Shown here: piece after piece, positions 19,141 through 28,841 of the stretch
Layout: each line of letters opens with the position of its first letter
Numbering within the stretch: position 1 is the stretch's first letter
Source: a virus
IMG/VR virus record: IMGVR_UViG_3300042373_000763
Span: 1 to 59,889 of that record
Length of the DNA stretch: 59,889 nt
Direction: 5' to 3' (one strand)
Position numbers and translations under genes: made by a program
The notes under the pieces: model-generated
What the model saw: the letters and a program-made list of their open reading frames with translations, nothing else
Told to the model about the DNA's origin: nothing
Database searches by the model: none

Positions 19141-21695
19141 TGACAACTTTTTATACAAACGTACAGGCACTTGGCGGCAAGATTCTTTATCGTGGCGTCA
19201 AAGATGGTAAAAGAATCAAACTGAAGATTGATTATGAACCACAATTGTATCTTCCAGCCCGTAACGGTAAAGGTACCCATAAATCACTTGATGGCCTAGA
19301 CCTTGTGCCAAAACGATTTGATGGCATTCGTGAAGCCAGAGAATATGTGAAACAATATGATGGTCTTCCAGGTGCTCCAAAAATCTATGGTAACACAGGA
19401 TATCAATACGCTTTCATTGCAGAACAACATTCTGAAATGGTTGATTGGGAACAAGATAAAGTAAGTGTTGCAATTATCGACATTGAGGTCGGTTCGGAAA
19501 ATGGTTTTCCTGATCCATACCTTGCAAACGAACCTATCACCGCAATTGCAACGACCTTTCTGAATGGTCACACTTATGTGTTTGGTTGTGGTGATTTTCG
19601 TAATGATGATCCCGACAATATAACCTATCTGAAGTGTAAAGATGAATACACTCTTTGCAGTAAATTCATTGAGTTTTGGTCCAGAATGTATCCAGATGTT
19701 ATCACTGGCTGGAACACCAAGTTCTTTGATATACCATATCTTGTCAATCGTTTCCGCAAGATTCTTGGTGAAGATAAAACCAAGATGTTATCTCCATGGA
19801 ATTATATCAGCGAACGTAAAACCAATATCAATGGTCGTTTGTTGATTGCATATAGTTTTGTTGGTATCGAATCACTTGATTATATTGAGTTATACAAATG
19901 GTATGCGCCAGGTGGTAAGTCACAAGAATCCTATCGACTAGATAATATCGCACAAGTGGAACTTGGCGAAGGCAAGATTTCATATGATGAATATGAGAAC
20001 TTACACCAACTGTATAGACTGAACTATCAAAAGTTTATCGAATACAACATTAAAGACGTTGCGTTGATTATTAAACTAGAAGACAAGTTGAAGTTGATTG
20101 AGTTGGCCTTAACTCTTGCGTATGATACCAAGTGTAACTATGAAGATGTATTTGCACAGACACGTATGTGGGATTCACTGACGTATTCTTATTTGTTAGG
20201 CAAAGGCATCATTGTTCCACCAAAAGAAACACAAGAGAAAGATTCTGCGTTTGAAGGTGCATACGTTAAAGAACCACAAATTGGATTACACAATTGGGTT
20301 GCATCGTTTGACTTGAACAGTTTGTATCCACACTTGATGATGCAGTACAACATTTCACCTGAAACGTTAATTGAACCAGAAAACTATACTGATGAAATGC
20401 GTGGCGTTCTTTCACAAGGTGTTACTGTTGATAAAATGTTAATGAAACAAATCGACACTTCGGAACTGGTTGATGTTACAATCACACCAAACGGTCAATT
20501 CTTCCGTACCGACATTCAAGGTTTCTTACCTAAGATGATGGTCGAAATGTATGATGACCGCAAGAAATTTAAAAAGATGATGTTGCAAGCGCAACAGGAG
20601 TATGAGAATGAAAAAGATGAACGAAAAAAATATGAAATCGACAAACGAGTTGCCAGATACAACAACCTTCAACTCGCAAAGAAAGTATCCCTTAACTCTG
20701 CCTACGGTGCTTTGGGAAGTCAGTATTTTAGGTTTTATGACCTACGCATGGCTTTGGGAGTCACTACGGCAGGCCAGCTTTCCATCAAATGGATTGAAGC
20801 GAAAATAAACCAATACATGAATAAACTTCTTGGTACAGATAACGATTATGTAATCGCTTCTGATACTGATTCTATTTACCTGCGCCTCGGTGATTTGGTA
20901 AATAAAGTTTATGGTGTTGATGGTGTGGTTAAAATGCCTGCACAAAAGATTATTGAATTTATGGATCGTGTTTGTGAAGATAAACTACAACCACATATTG
21001 ATAAGTCTTACCAAGAGTTGGCTGATTATGTTCATGCATATGCACAAAAGATGCAGATGAAGCGTGAGGGTCTTTCTGACAAAGGTGTATGGACTGCCAA
21101 GAAACGTTATATTCTAAATGTATATAACAATGAAGGTGTGCAGTATGCTGAACCACATATGAAAGTGATGGGCTTGGAAATGATTAAATCATCCACACCA
21201 TCTGCTATTCGTGAGAAGATGAAAGCTGCCATCAAGTTGATGATGACTGGTACTGAACAACAAGTACAAGACTTTATTGCTGAGTTTAAGAAAGAGTTTA
21301 AAACATTACCAGCGGAAGAAATATCTTTTCCTCGGGGTTTGAATGGGCTAAATACTTATTCCGATCCAGTAATGTTGTTCAAAAAAGGCACACCCATTCA
21401 TGTTCGTGGTGCAATCGTATATAACCACCATCTAAAACAATTGGGATTGACTAAGAAGTACCCACTCATACAAGAAGGTGAAAAACTCAAATTTACCTAT
21501 TTGAGAATGCCAAATCATTTTAAGAATGATGTGATTTCTTTTCCAGGTAGAATACCTAAAGAGTTTGAGCTTGACAACTACATTGATTATGATGTACAAT
21601 TCGACAAAGCATTTCTGGAACCAATCAGTGTTATTTTAAGATGCATGAAGTGGTCTGCGGAAAAAAATAATTCTTTAGAGGACTTTTTCAGATGA
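19140..21695 (+). CDS. 43: Family B DNA polymerase gp43
   Basis: An 851-residue replicative polymerase. The 3'-5' exonuclease motifs are Exo I IIDIEVGSE (about residue 112), Exo II GWNTKFFDIPYL (about 189) and Exo III YNIKDVALI (about 302). Polymerase motifs are A FDLNSLYP (about 391), B KKVSLNSAYGALGS and C SDTDSIY (about 573). The C terminus (VQFDKAFLEPISVILRCMKW) matches the clamp-binding end of T4 gp43. It works with gp45, gp44/62 and gp41/61. It is not interrupted by an intron or intein. Confidence 0.97.
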   Translation: MTTFYTNVQALGGKILYRGVKDGKRIKLKIDYEPQLYLPARNGKGTHKSLDGLDLVPKRFDGIREAREYVKQYDGLPGAPKIYGNTGYQYAFIAEQHSEMVDWEQDKVSVAIIDIEVGSENGFPDPYLANEPITAIATTFLNGHTYVFGCGDFRNDDPDNITYLKCKDEYTLCSKFIEFWSRMYPDVITGWNTKFFDIPYLVNRFRKILGEDKTKMLSPWNYISERKTNINGRLLIAYSFVGIESLDYIELYKWYAPGGKSQESYRLDNIAQVELGEGKISYDEYENLHQLYRLNYQKFIEYNIKDVALIIKLEDKLKLIELALTLAYDTKCNYEDVFAQTRMWDSLTYSYLLGKGIIVPPKETQEKDSAFEGAYVKEPQIGLHNWVASFDLNSLYPHLMMQYNISPETLIEPENYTDEMRGVLSQGVTVDKMLMKQIDTSELVDVTITPNGQFFRTDIQGFLPKMMVEMYDDRKKFKKMMLQAQQEYENEKDERKKYEIDKRVARYNNLQLAKKVSLNSAYGALGSQYFRFYDLRMALGVTTAGQLSIKWIEAKINQYMNKLLGTDNDYVIASDTDSIYLRLGDLVNKVYGVDGVVKMPAQKIIEFMDRVCEDKLQPHIDKSYQELADYVHAYAQKMQMKREGLSDKGVWTAKKRYILNVYNNEGVQYAEPHMKVMGLEMIKSSTPSAIREKMKAAIKLMMTGTEQQVQDFIAEFKKEFKTLPAEEISFPRGLNGLNTYSDPVMLFKKGTPIHVRGAIVYNHHLKQLGLTKKYPLIQEGEKLKFTYLRMPNHFKNDVISFPGRIPKEFELDNYIDYDVQFDKAFLEPISVILRCMKWSAEKNNSLEDFFR

Positions 21696-22861
21696 TATTC
21701 TTAACGTTACTAACAGCAATAGCATTATCTGCCGTTGCTGGTTATTATTCTGTTATTGGTTTAGCGGAAATCTTTCCAGGTTCTTTCTGGCCAGTTATCA
21801 TTATGGGTTCAACACTTGAAGTGGCTAAACTTGTAACTGTATCTTGGTTGTATAGAAACTGGAGAGAATGTCCTATACTAATTAAATCATATCTGTCAAT
21901 TGCTGTAACTATTTTAATGTTGATTACATCCATGGGTATCTTTGGTTTCTTATCAAAGGCACACCTAGAACATTCAGCAGATAATGCACCACTTGTGGAT
22001 AAAATTGCATTACTGGATGAAAAGATTAAAACGGAGAAAGAGAATGTCGAGGCAAACCGTAAGATTATTAAACAGTATGATGAGGTTGTGGACCAGACGA
22101 TGGGTCGCTCAACAGATGAAAAGGGTGCCGACAAAGCGCAAGCAATACGCCGTTCCCAACAGAAAGATAGGATTAGAGTACTTCAAGAAATCCAACAGTC
22201 GCAAGCCACCATTGCCAAATACTCTGAGGAACGTGCGCCTCTATCTACAGAGCTTAAAAAGATTGAAGCGGATATCGGGCCAATCAAATACATTGCAGCC
22301 TTGGCGTATGATTCAGAGGCTGATGGTGACATTATTGACAAAGCGGTAAGACTTGTCATTCTATTGATTATTGTAGTCTTTGATCCTTTGGCAATTCTGT
22401 TGTTGATTGCATATAACATGTCTATGAAAGAAAAAGACGATGTTGAAGACTTTTTTAAACGTGTTAAAGAAACCACAAAAAAATTGGATAAAGATGCCAA
22501 ACAAGTTGATGATGTAACGCCTGAAGTTGTACACGTTGAAGAACCAGTTGATCCTTATGCATACCTGAAACAACCATTCAAACACTTTGAGAATTTGAAA
22601 CCGATGGTTGCAAAAAGAGAAGATACTGTAGAAGTTAAAAAAGATAATATGATTGTGATTGATGATATAACTGGTGAAACCATACCGCCAATTACACATG
22701 AAAAGGTAACAATTGAAACTCACAACACACGAAATTCTGTTATGTATGAAGAACATCATGTACCAGTAGAAGAACCTGTGAAAAAATTGGAACCTAAGTA
22801 TGATTATGATGAACCGTATTCTTTTAAGGAAAAAGAAGTTCGTGATGCTGGTAAATTTTAA
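21692..22861 (+). CDS. Conserved membrane protein between polymerase and uvsX
   Basis: A 389-residue protein. Three membrane segments near the N terminus (FLTLLTAIALSAVAGYYSVI; WPVIIMGSTLEVAKLVTV; LSIAVTILMLITSMGIFGFL) are followed by a long coiled coil (about 95-200), a fourth membrane segment (AVRLVILLIIVVFDPLAILLL) and a charged C-terminal tail. The family is conserved at this place in aquatic T4-like phages but has no known role; one idea is anchoring replication to the membrane. It overlaps gene 43 by 4 bases. Confidence 0.85.
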   Translation: MIFLTLLTAIALSAVAGYYSVIGLAEIFPGSFWPVIIMGSTLEVAKLVTVSWLYRNWRECPILIKSYLSIAVTILMLITSMGIFGFLSKAHLEHSADNAPLVDKIALLDEKIKTEKENVEANRKIIKQYDEVVDQTMGRSTDEKGADKAQAIRRSQQKDRIRVLQEIQQSQATIAKYSEERAPLSTELKKIEADIGPIKYIAALAYDSEADGDIIDKAVRLVILLIIVVFDPLAILLLIAYNMSMKEKDDVEDFFKRVKETTKKLDKDAKQVDDVTPEVVHVEEPVDPYAYLKQPFKHFENLKPMVAKREDTVEVKKDNMIVIDDITGETIPPITHEKVTIETHNTRNSVMYEEHHVPVEEPVKKLEPKYDYDEPYSFKEKEVRDAGKF

Positions 22862-22872
22862 AGGATGAAACA

Positions 22873-23940
22873 ATGAGTATATTAGACAAAATTAAAAAAA
22901 ATAGCAGTATTAAAGATTCTGCTATCTTAGCTAAATCAAAATTCTTTAATGCTAAAGATATGATTCCAACAGCAGTGCCAATTATTAACGTGGCACTTTC
23001 TGGTAAGTTAGATGGTGGTCTGACACCAGGTCTTACAATGTGGGCGGGTCCATCCAAACACTTTAAGACAGCGTTCAGTTTGTTGATGGCCAAGTCTTAC
23101 TTGGACAAATATCCTGATGCAGCGTTACTGTTCTACGATTCAGAGTTTGGTACTCCACAGTCTTATTTTGATAGTTTTGGTATTGACACTGAGCGGGTAC
23201 TTCACACTCCTCTTACAGACATTGAACAACTCAAGTTCGATATAATGGCACAGTTGACACAATTAGAACGTGGTGATAAATTGATTATCGTCATTGATTC
23301 AATTGGTAACTTAGCATCTAAGAAAGAAGTTGAAGATGCTTTGGCGGAGAAATCAGTTGCTGATATGTCCCGAGCCAAACAAGTCAAGTCTTTGTTCCGT
23401 ATGGTGACACCTCACCTATCATTGAAAGACATTCCAATGGTTGTTGTAAATCACACCTACATGGAAATTGGTATGTTCCCTAAAGCTATCGTTGGTGGTG
23501 GTACGGGTTCATATTACTCGGCTGACAATATTTTTATTATTGGCCGTCAACAAGAAAAAGATGGTACAGAAATTACCGGTTACAATTTTATTATTAACGT
23601 GGAAAAATCTAGATATGTCAAAGAAAAATCTAAAATACCTGTCAGCGTATCTTTTGACGGTGGCATTAGCACTTGGTCTGGTTTACTTGACCTTGCTATT
23701 GAGTCCAAACATGTGGTTAAACCAAAGAATGGTTGGTATCAACGTGTTGACTCAGATGGTGTGATTGAAGAAAAAAATTACCGTGAGAAGGACACCGACT
23801 CCAAAGACTTTTGGATGCCTATTCTGAAACAGAAATCTTTTCGTGATTTCATTGAGAACAAGTACCGTGTGGCATCCGGAGAAATTATGACAAGCAACAT
23901 TGATGAAACATTTGATGTTGCAACCATGAATGGTGTATAA
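22873..23940 (+). CDS. uvsX: RecA-like recombinase UvsX
   Basis: A 355-residue protein with Walker A GPSKHFKT (59-66), Walker B in KLIIVIDSIGNL and the UvsX block PMVVVNHTYMEIGMFPKAIVGGGTGSYYSADNI. It forms filaments on single-stranded DNA and drives strand invasion for recombination-dependent replication. GGATG(A) precedes the ATG. The position after gene 43 and before gene 41 is typical. Confidence 0.96.
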   Translation: MSILDKIKKNSSIKDSAILAKSKFFNAKDMIPTAVPIINVALSGKLDGGLTPGLTMWAGPSKHFKTAFSLLMAKSYLDKYPDAALLFYDSEFGTPQSYFDSFGIDTERVLHTPLTDIEQLKFDIMAQLTQLERGDKLIIVIDSIGNLASKKEVEDALAEKSVADMSRAKQVKSLFRMVTPHLSLKDIPMVVVNHTYMEIGMFPKAIVGGGTGSYYSADNIFIIGRQQEKDGTEITGYNFIINVEKSRYVKEKSKIPVSVSFDGGISTWSGLLDLAIESKHVVKPKNGWYQRVDSDGVIEEKNYREKDTDSKDFWMPILKQKSFRDFIENKYRVASGEIMTSNIDETFDVATMNGV

Positions 23941-24263
23941 TGATTGAGGGAATAGATTACTGCTACATCTATCCAAAGGATGACAAAACAGCAGTCAACA
24001 TTAAATTTTTGGAAGGTCCTTATAAAGATACCATATTTAAATATGGTAAAGTTAAATTTAAGGAAGAAAGTGAACAGGTCTATTTACTTTTTGCTTACGA
24101 TGTGTTACAATCACCAGTAAAGACACCAGCCAAGCTGGAAAAAGATGATGACTTTAAAAACTACATTGGTGACTTATTGGTGGAAATAATGTCATCTAAC
24201 ATGGAACAGGAAGTAATTGATGAAACTGGAACAGACGATTCTAAAGAATCTAATTTACAATGA
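23940..24263 (+). CDS. Conserved protein downstream of uvsX
   Basis: A 107-residue acidic protein (MIEGIDYCYIYPKDDKTAV..., FKYGKVKFKEES, DVLQSPVKTPAKLEKDDDFKNYIGDLLVEIM). The family occurs between uvsX and gene 41 in related phages. Function unknown; the protein has strands followed by an acidic helix. The ATG overlaps the uvsX stop and its end overlaps gene 41 by 44 bases. Confidence 0.82.
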   Translation: MIEGIDYCYIYPKDDKTAVNIKFLEGPYKDTIFKYGKVKFKEESEQVYLLFAYDVLQSPVKTPAKLEKDDDFKNYIGDLLVEIMSSNMEQEVIDETGTDDSKESNLQ

Positions 24264-25611
24264 AGAATATTTACGCAAGGTTTTACCATTTCTAAAATCA
24301 GAATATTTTACAGACAGAAGCGACAAAACATTATACAATGAAATTGCATCATTCACAGAAACTTACAATTCTACACCAACGGTTGAAGCACTTGTACTGG
24401 CCGTCAAAGAAAGGCGAAATCTCTCAGATGAGGAAGTGGAGAAGTGTGAATCTTATTTACAAGAGATTGAGAAAACTAAAGGTGAAGAATCCAAGGTTCA
24501 ATGGCTTGTTGACAAGACCGAACAGTTTTGCCAAGAGAAGGCCATTTATAACGCTGTATTGGGGTCTATTTCAATCCTCGATGGCAAGGACAAAACAAAT
24601 GACAAAGGTTCGATTCCCAAAATATTATCAGACGCCTTGGCGATAAGTTTTGACAATTCTGTTGGCCACGATTATCTTGAAAACTCAGATGAACGATATG
24701 ATTTCTACCATCGTAAAGAAGAACGAATCCCTTTTGACTTAGAGTTCTTTAACAAAATCACAAAAGGTGGCTTACCTAATAAGACGCTTAATATTGCTCT
24801 TGCCGGAACTGGCGTAGGAAAAAGTTTGTTCATGTGCCATGTGGCTGCAGGCTGCATGGTGCAAGGCAAGAATGTTCTTTACATCACGATGGAAATGAGT
24901 GAAGAAAAGATTGCAGAACGTATTGATGCTAACTTATTGAATGTCACGATTGATGACCTTGTGAGTTTACCGAAAGATTTGTATGATAAAAAGATTAATA
25001 AACTCCGTGAAAAGACTGTTGGTAAACTTATTATCAAAGAATATCCTACAGCCTCTGCGAGCAGCATACATTTTCGCACCTTACTCAATGAGCTCAATCT
25101 TAAAAAGTCTTTTGTACCCAATATTATTTTTATTGATTATCTTAATATTTGTTGTTCATCAAGAATCAAGGCCGGAGCAAACATCAACTCCTATACTTAT
25201 GTTAAATCCATCGCAGAAGAATTGCGAGGTCTTGCCGTTGAGTTCGGAGTACCTATTGTTTCTGCAACACAAACAACAAGAGGTGGCTTTACTTCTTCCG
25301 ATCCCGGACTCGAAGACACAAGTGAGTCTTTTGGTTTGCCCGCTACAGCAGACTTGATGTTTGCTCTTATTTCTTCCGAAGAACTAGAAGAAATGGGACA
25401 GATTATGGTAAAACAATTGAAGAATCGTTATAATGATCCAACGCATTTCAAACGATTCACTCTAGGTATTGATAGGTCGAAAATGAGATTATATGATATT
25501 GAACAGTCTAGCCAAGATGGCATCACGGATTCTGGTCAAGATAAACCACTCAACACATTTGGTAACAGAGAGAAAACACAGAAGAAATCATTCGATGGAT
25601 TTAAAGTATGA
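24220..25611 (+). CDS. 41: Replicative DNA helicase gp41 (DnaB-like)
   Basis: A 463-residue hexameric helicase. The ATG at 24220 with AGGAA upstream is preferred to the TTG one codon earlier. The N-terminal helical domain is followed by the RecA-like core: Walker A AGTGVGKS (about 195-202), YITMEMSEEKIAERID (H1a), Walker B IIFIDYLNIC and VSATQTTR (H3). It unwinds DNA 5' to 3' ahead of the polymerase and pairs with the primase gp61 at 43.8 kb. Confidence 0.95.
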   Translation: MKLEQTILKNLIYNEEYLRKVLPFLKSEYFTDRSDKTLYNEIASFTETYNSTPTVEALVLAVKERRNLSDEEVEKCESYLQEIEKTKGEESKVQWLVDKTEQFCQEKAIYNAVLGSISILDGKDKTNDKGSIPKILSDALAISFDNSVGHDYLENSDERYDFYHRKEERIPFDLEFFNKITKGGLPNKTLNIALAGTGVGKSLFMCHVAAGCMVQGKNVLYITMEMSEEKIAERIDANLLNVTIDDLVSLPKDLYDKKINKLREKTVGKLIIKEYPTASASSIHFRTLLNELNLKKSFVPNIIFIDYLNICCSSRIKAGANINSYTYVKSIAEELRGLAVEFGVPIVSATQTTRGGFTSSDPGLEDTSESFGLPATADLMFALISSEELEEMGQIMVKQLKNRYNDPTHFKRFTLGIDRSKMRLYDIEQSSQDGITDSGQDKPLNTFGNREKTQKKSFDGFKV

Positions 25612-26714
25612 AATTAGAATTTAATGATGCAGTTCATTGCGCCAAAGTATTTGAAGATTACTTTGGTAGTTTTGACCGTATTGATGAGTATATGCGTGAC
25701 CAAAAGTTGAATTCTTTGGCCGAATTGCCATCCAATCCTTTGTTTCCGATTGAAGATGAGTTGTTTCAAGACTTCACAATGAATCCAAAAAATATGAATT
25801 TTGAGGTTGTCGAGATTGATAATGAAACTTGGACCAATCTATTGAACATCACTTCATCTCATGTAAACATTCCGCCAGTTGGCCGCAATGTTAAACTGGC
25901 AGTGCGTGAAACCAATACAGGAAAGTACGTAGGATTCATCCGTCTTGGTTCACCTGTAATCAACTGTAAGCCACGTAATGATATGCTTGGTCAAGTGTTT
26001 ACACAAAAACCTGAGTGGGGTAAACGATTCAATAATTCTGCAATGATGGGTTTTGTTATTGTACCTGCACAACCATTTGGTTATAATTACCTTGGTGGTA
26101 AATTGTTGGCTGCAATCTGCACTTCACATGAAGTACGTGAGATTGTAAATGTAAAGTATGGAATGAACCTGTGTCTCTTTGAAACAACTTCTTTGTATGG
26201 TAGTTCAAAGACTGTATCGCAATATGATGGTATGAAACCATATATCAGATATAAAGGTCTGACAGATTCCGATTTTCTTCCTATGATGCATGGTAAACCT
26301 TATTCTGACCTACGTGATTTCGTACAAGATAAAGTCGGACCTTTGGTTGAAGATGTTGCTTCTAGTAAGAAACTGAAAATCTCTATGAAGATTATTTCTC
26401 TCACTAAGGCTGCACTTAAAGGTACACCTGAAGGGGATACATTCATAGCAACGATTGGGAAAGCAAAAGGGTTGACAGAGCAAAAAAGATATTACACCAG
26501 TGACTATGGCTTTAAAAACATGGTTGACTATGTAAACTGTAAGACGGACGTGCTTATTCCTGGTGAAAACTATGAAAAACACAATCTGGTAAACTTGATT
26601 GAATGGTGGCGAAATAAGGCTTGCAATCGGTATGAAACTCTGTATAATGAGAAACGGTTAAAAACCGAACTAGAGATTTGGACTTCCGGAAAGGAGATTC
26701 AAATCATAAGATAA
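25608..26714 (+). CDS. Conserved T4-like protein with DUF4338/DruA-like core
   Basis: A 368-residue protein overlapping gene 41 by 4 bases. The core reads VKLAVRETNTGKYVGFIRLGSPV, RNDMLGQVF, AMMGFVIVPAQPFGYNYLGGKLLA, then LFETTSLYGSSKTVSQYDGMKPYIRYKGLT. The order of a GFI-L strand, a RND motif, a LL helix and a LFETT..YG..Y...G block resembles DUF4338, the domain of DruA from Druantia defence systems. The protein is conserved in aquatic T4-like phages beside helicase, so it is probably a replication or recombination protein and not a defence gene. The domain link is from memory and needs testing. Confidence 0.6.
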   Translation: MKLEFNDAVHCAKVFEDYFGSFDRIDEYMRDQKLNSLAELPSNPLFPIEDELFQDFTMNPKNMNFEVVEIDNETWTNLLNITSSHVNIPPVGRNVKLAVRETNTGKYVGFIRLGSPVINCKPRNDMLGQVFTQKPEWGKRFNNSAMMGFVIVPAQPFGYNYLGGKLLAAICTSHEVREIVNVKYGMNLCLFETTSLYGSSKTVSQYDGMKPYIRYKGLTDSDFLPMMHGKPYSDLRDFVQDKVGPLVEDVASSKKLKISMKIISLTKAALKGTPEGDTFIATIGKAKGLTEQKRYYTSDYGFKNMVDYVNCKTDVLIPGENYEKHNLVNLIEWWRNKACNRYETLYNEKRLKTELEIWTSGKEIQIIR

Positions 26715-26717
26715 ATA
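26711..26717 (+). promoter_or_regulatory. Possible late promoter -10 element
   Basis: GATAAATAC contains ATAAATA, close to the T4 late consensus TATAAATA, 20 bases before the ATG of the next gene. Confidence 0.4.
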
Positions 26718-26736
26718 CTTTCTTTGAAGGTGTTAA

Positions 26737-27813
26737 ATGGCTTATACTTTTTTCCCAAAGACTGCAACGGAAATCAAGCAAACTCTAAAGGGTGACAAAG
26801 CAAAGATAGAAGATATAATCAATATCTTTGCTTATCTAAAATCAAAATTTCCAAAAGTTGAAACTCCAATCAATGTTGATCCTGCATCAATTGCTAAGAT
26901 TAATGTTACAAGAGATTTACAAACGGATATTGACCTTGCTAAAATAAAAAGAGAAGCAAAGGTAACTAAAATTACCATGAAATTTGGTTCTGGATCATCT
27001 GGCGGCCGAGGTGTACAGAATAAAGGTAATGCATATGAGGGAGAACTTGCTGATGCATTGAGACAATGGTGGAAAGGTGAAAAGATAACCGACACAAAAT
27101 TACTTCAAGCAGTTGATGATATAGTTAAACTTCATAAACTGAATAAATGTAAAAATCTAGAAGTTAAAGAGGTTGGTGAATTAAACAACAAAAGACCTTT
27201 TATATTCTCACCACAAGTTTTAATTTCATCTAAAATTCCTGTACGTGATAACAATCTGGGGCCCGTTGTTACCGACATTACATTAATTTGTGATAAGAAA
27301 GAAATCTTCCTAAGCTTGAAAACTGGCGGCACTGTTACCTTTTTCAACTCAGGCATCCGTACAGTTCTTTCACCAGCAGAAATCAAATCTGGTAAAATTA
27401 CAAATAAAGATGGTTTAAAAATTCTTAATATGTTTAATATCAACGATGCATTGTTTTGTGATATCTACAATGGTAAATTAAAAAAAGGTTATGTTGAAGA
27501 TGTTTGGAAAACAATGTCATCAAAACAGAAGAATGAATTGAAAAACTTTTTGATTTCTGGTGTTGGCCATGGTTATACTATCGTACATAAACTGACGGGT
27601 AAAACCGAAGTGTATGAAATTGATAAAGATTATATGACTTCGGCAGCAACGCCAAACTCATGTAATGTATACTATGGTGGTAAATCTGGTACAGGTAAGC
27701 GTATTGACATGGAAATAGAAACGGGTCATTACATTCTTAAACTAAACATACGTGATACACAAGGTGGTGATGGTTATCCTACCCGTATGATGTGTGACTA
27801 CTCTTACAAATAA
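26737..27813 (+). CDS. Putative PD-(D/E)XK nuclease-like conserved protein
   Basis: A 358-residue protein. The middle contains NKGNAYEGELADAL, which looks like the first helix of restriction-endonuclease-like folds with its conserved E, and DITLICDKKEIFLSLK, which has the D-x(n)-(E)xK layout of the PD-(D/E)XK active site. The N-terminal 90 residues are helical, and the C-terminal domain is rich in strands. The family is known in relatives only as hypothetical. GAAGGTG lies upstream of the ATG together with a late-type promoter. Confidence 0.6.
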   Translation: MAYTFFPKTATEIKQTLKGDKAKIEDIINIFAYLKSKFPKVETPINVDPASIAKINVTRDLQTDIDLAKIKREAKVTKITMKFGSGSSGGRGVQNKGNAYEGELADALRQWWKGEKITDTKLLQAVDDIVKLHKLNKCKNLEVKEVGELNNKRPFIFSPQVLISSKIPVRDNNLGPVVTDITLICDKKEIFLSLKTGGTVTFFNSGIRTVLSPAEIKSGKITNKDGLKILNMFNINDALFCDIYNGKLKKGYVEDVWKTMSSKQKNELKNFLISGVGHGYTIVHKLTGKTEVYEIDKDYMTSAATPNSCNVYYGGKSGTGKRIDMEIETGHYILKLNIRDTQGGDGYPTRMMCDYSYK

Positions 27814-28115
27814 TGGCACTAACAGATTTTGATAAAATACTAAAACAGTATGAGGACACCGAAAATGATTTCGGGTTCTCTGCTATTTCAGAACAGGAAT
27901 ATAATTCCACAATTAAAGAGAGTGTACAGACCGTTGAGAATTACAAAGTTAATTTGACAGAAACGGAAAGACGCTTGGCTGAACTTGAGAAGATGATTAT
28001 CCCTTTCCTAAAGAAACTACATAGTACAGGAGATAAAGAATATATCTACTGGCCTAATCGTAAACCAGCAATTGAAAAACAAATTGAGGCAATTTTAAAA
28101 TTAACTAGAGGATGA
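27813..28115 (+). CDS. 100-residue coiled-coil protein
   Basis: An acidic helical protein (FDKILKQYEDTENDFGFSAIS, VNLTETERRLAELEKMIIPFLKKL) ending in WPNRKPAIEKQIEAILKLTRG. The final motif recurs in small T4-like phage proteins. Function unknown. It overlaps the preceding stop by one base. Confidence 0.78.
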   Translation: MALTDFDKILKQYEDTENDFGFSAISEQEYNSTIKESVQTVENYKVNLTETERRLAELEKMIIPFLKKLHSTGDKEYIYWPNRKPAIEKQIEAILKLTRG

Positions 28116-28121
28116 TAAATT

Positions 28122-28841
28122 ATGAAACCGTTAGTGACTGTGATTACACCTACAACAGGTGCACCGTATCTACGACAAGCGATAGAGTCGGTTAAAAATC
28201 AAACTTATGATAACATTCAACACTTAGTTGTTGTAGATGGTCAACCAAAAGGTCGTGTTATTGCTAGAGAATATCCACATATTGACCTAATAGACCTCCC
28301 ATACCCAACAGGAACCGACCGGTTCAACGGACACCGAATCTATGGTGCATCAGTCTACCTTGCAAAAGGTGACCTGGTTTGTTTCTTGGATGAGGATAAT
28401 TACTATGATTACACACATATTGAATCTCTTGTGGATGTAATCCAAAGAGGTAATGATTGGGCTTATTCTTTACGTAAGATTGTAGACAAAGATGGTAATC
28501 ATGTATGTTTGGATGATTGTGAATCATTAGGTAAATGGGAATCTTGCATTGGTGACTACTTTGTTGACGTTGGTTGTTTCTTTCTACCAAAGATGATTGC
28601 AATTCAAACAAGTCCAATCTGGTATCGTAAGGCAAGAGAACCTGGAGTACCAGAAGTTGATAGAATGTTAACTCATGTATTGAGAAACAACAACTTGAAA
28701 TATGACACTAATGCAAATTACAGTTTGAACTATCGTACAGGTAACACACAGTTATCAGTACAATCCGAATTCTTCTTACAAGGAAATAAGAAGATGCTTG
28801 AAAAATATAATGGAGATTTACCATGGACAAAAAAGACCTGA
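28122..28841 (+). CDS. Family 2 glycosyltransferase
   Basis: A 239-residue GT-A enzyme with the family 2 opening VTVITPTTGAPYLRQAIESV, HLVVVDGQPKG and the metal site FLDEDNYYDYTHIESL (D-E-D). It begins a run of five sugar-related genes up to 31722. The products could glycosylate virion proteins, DNA or host surface sugar. GAGGATG precedes the start. Confidence 0.87.
   Translation: MKPLVTVITPTTGAPYLRQAIESVKNQTYDNIQHLVVVDGQPKGRVIAREYPHIDLIDLPYPTGTDRFNGHRIYGASVYLAKGDLVCFLDEDNYYDYTHIESLVDVIQRGNDWAYSLRKIVDKDGNHVCLDDCESLGKWESCIGDYFVDVGCFFLPKMIAIQTSPIWYRKAREPGVPEVDRMLTHVLRNNNLKYDTNANYSLNYRTGNTQLSVQSEFFLQGNKKMLEKYNGDLPWTKKT

Noticed and set aside
19140-21695. Intron or intein in the polymerase gene
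   Set aside because: All exonuclease and polymerase motifs are in one continuous frame with normal spacing.
25608-26714. An anti-phage Druantia system
   Set aside because: Only a domain resemblance to DruA is seen; no DruE-like helicase or other partners are present and the gene belongs to the phage replication operon.
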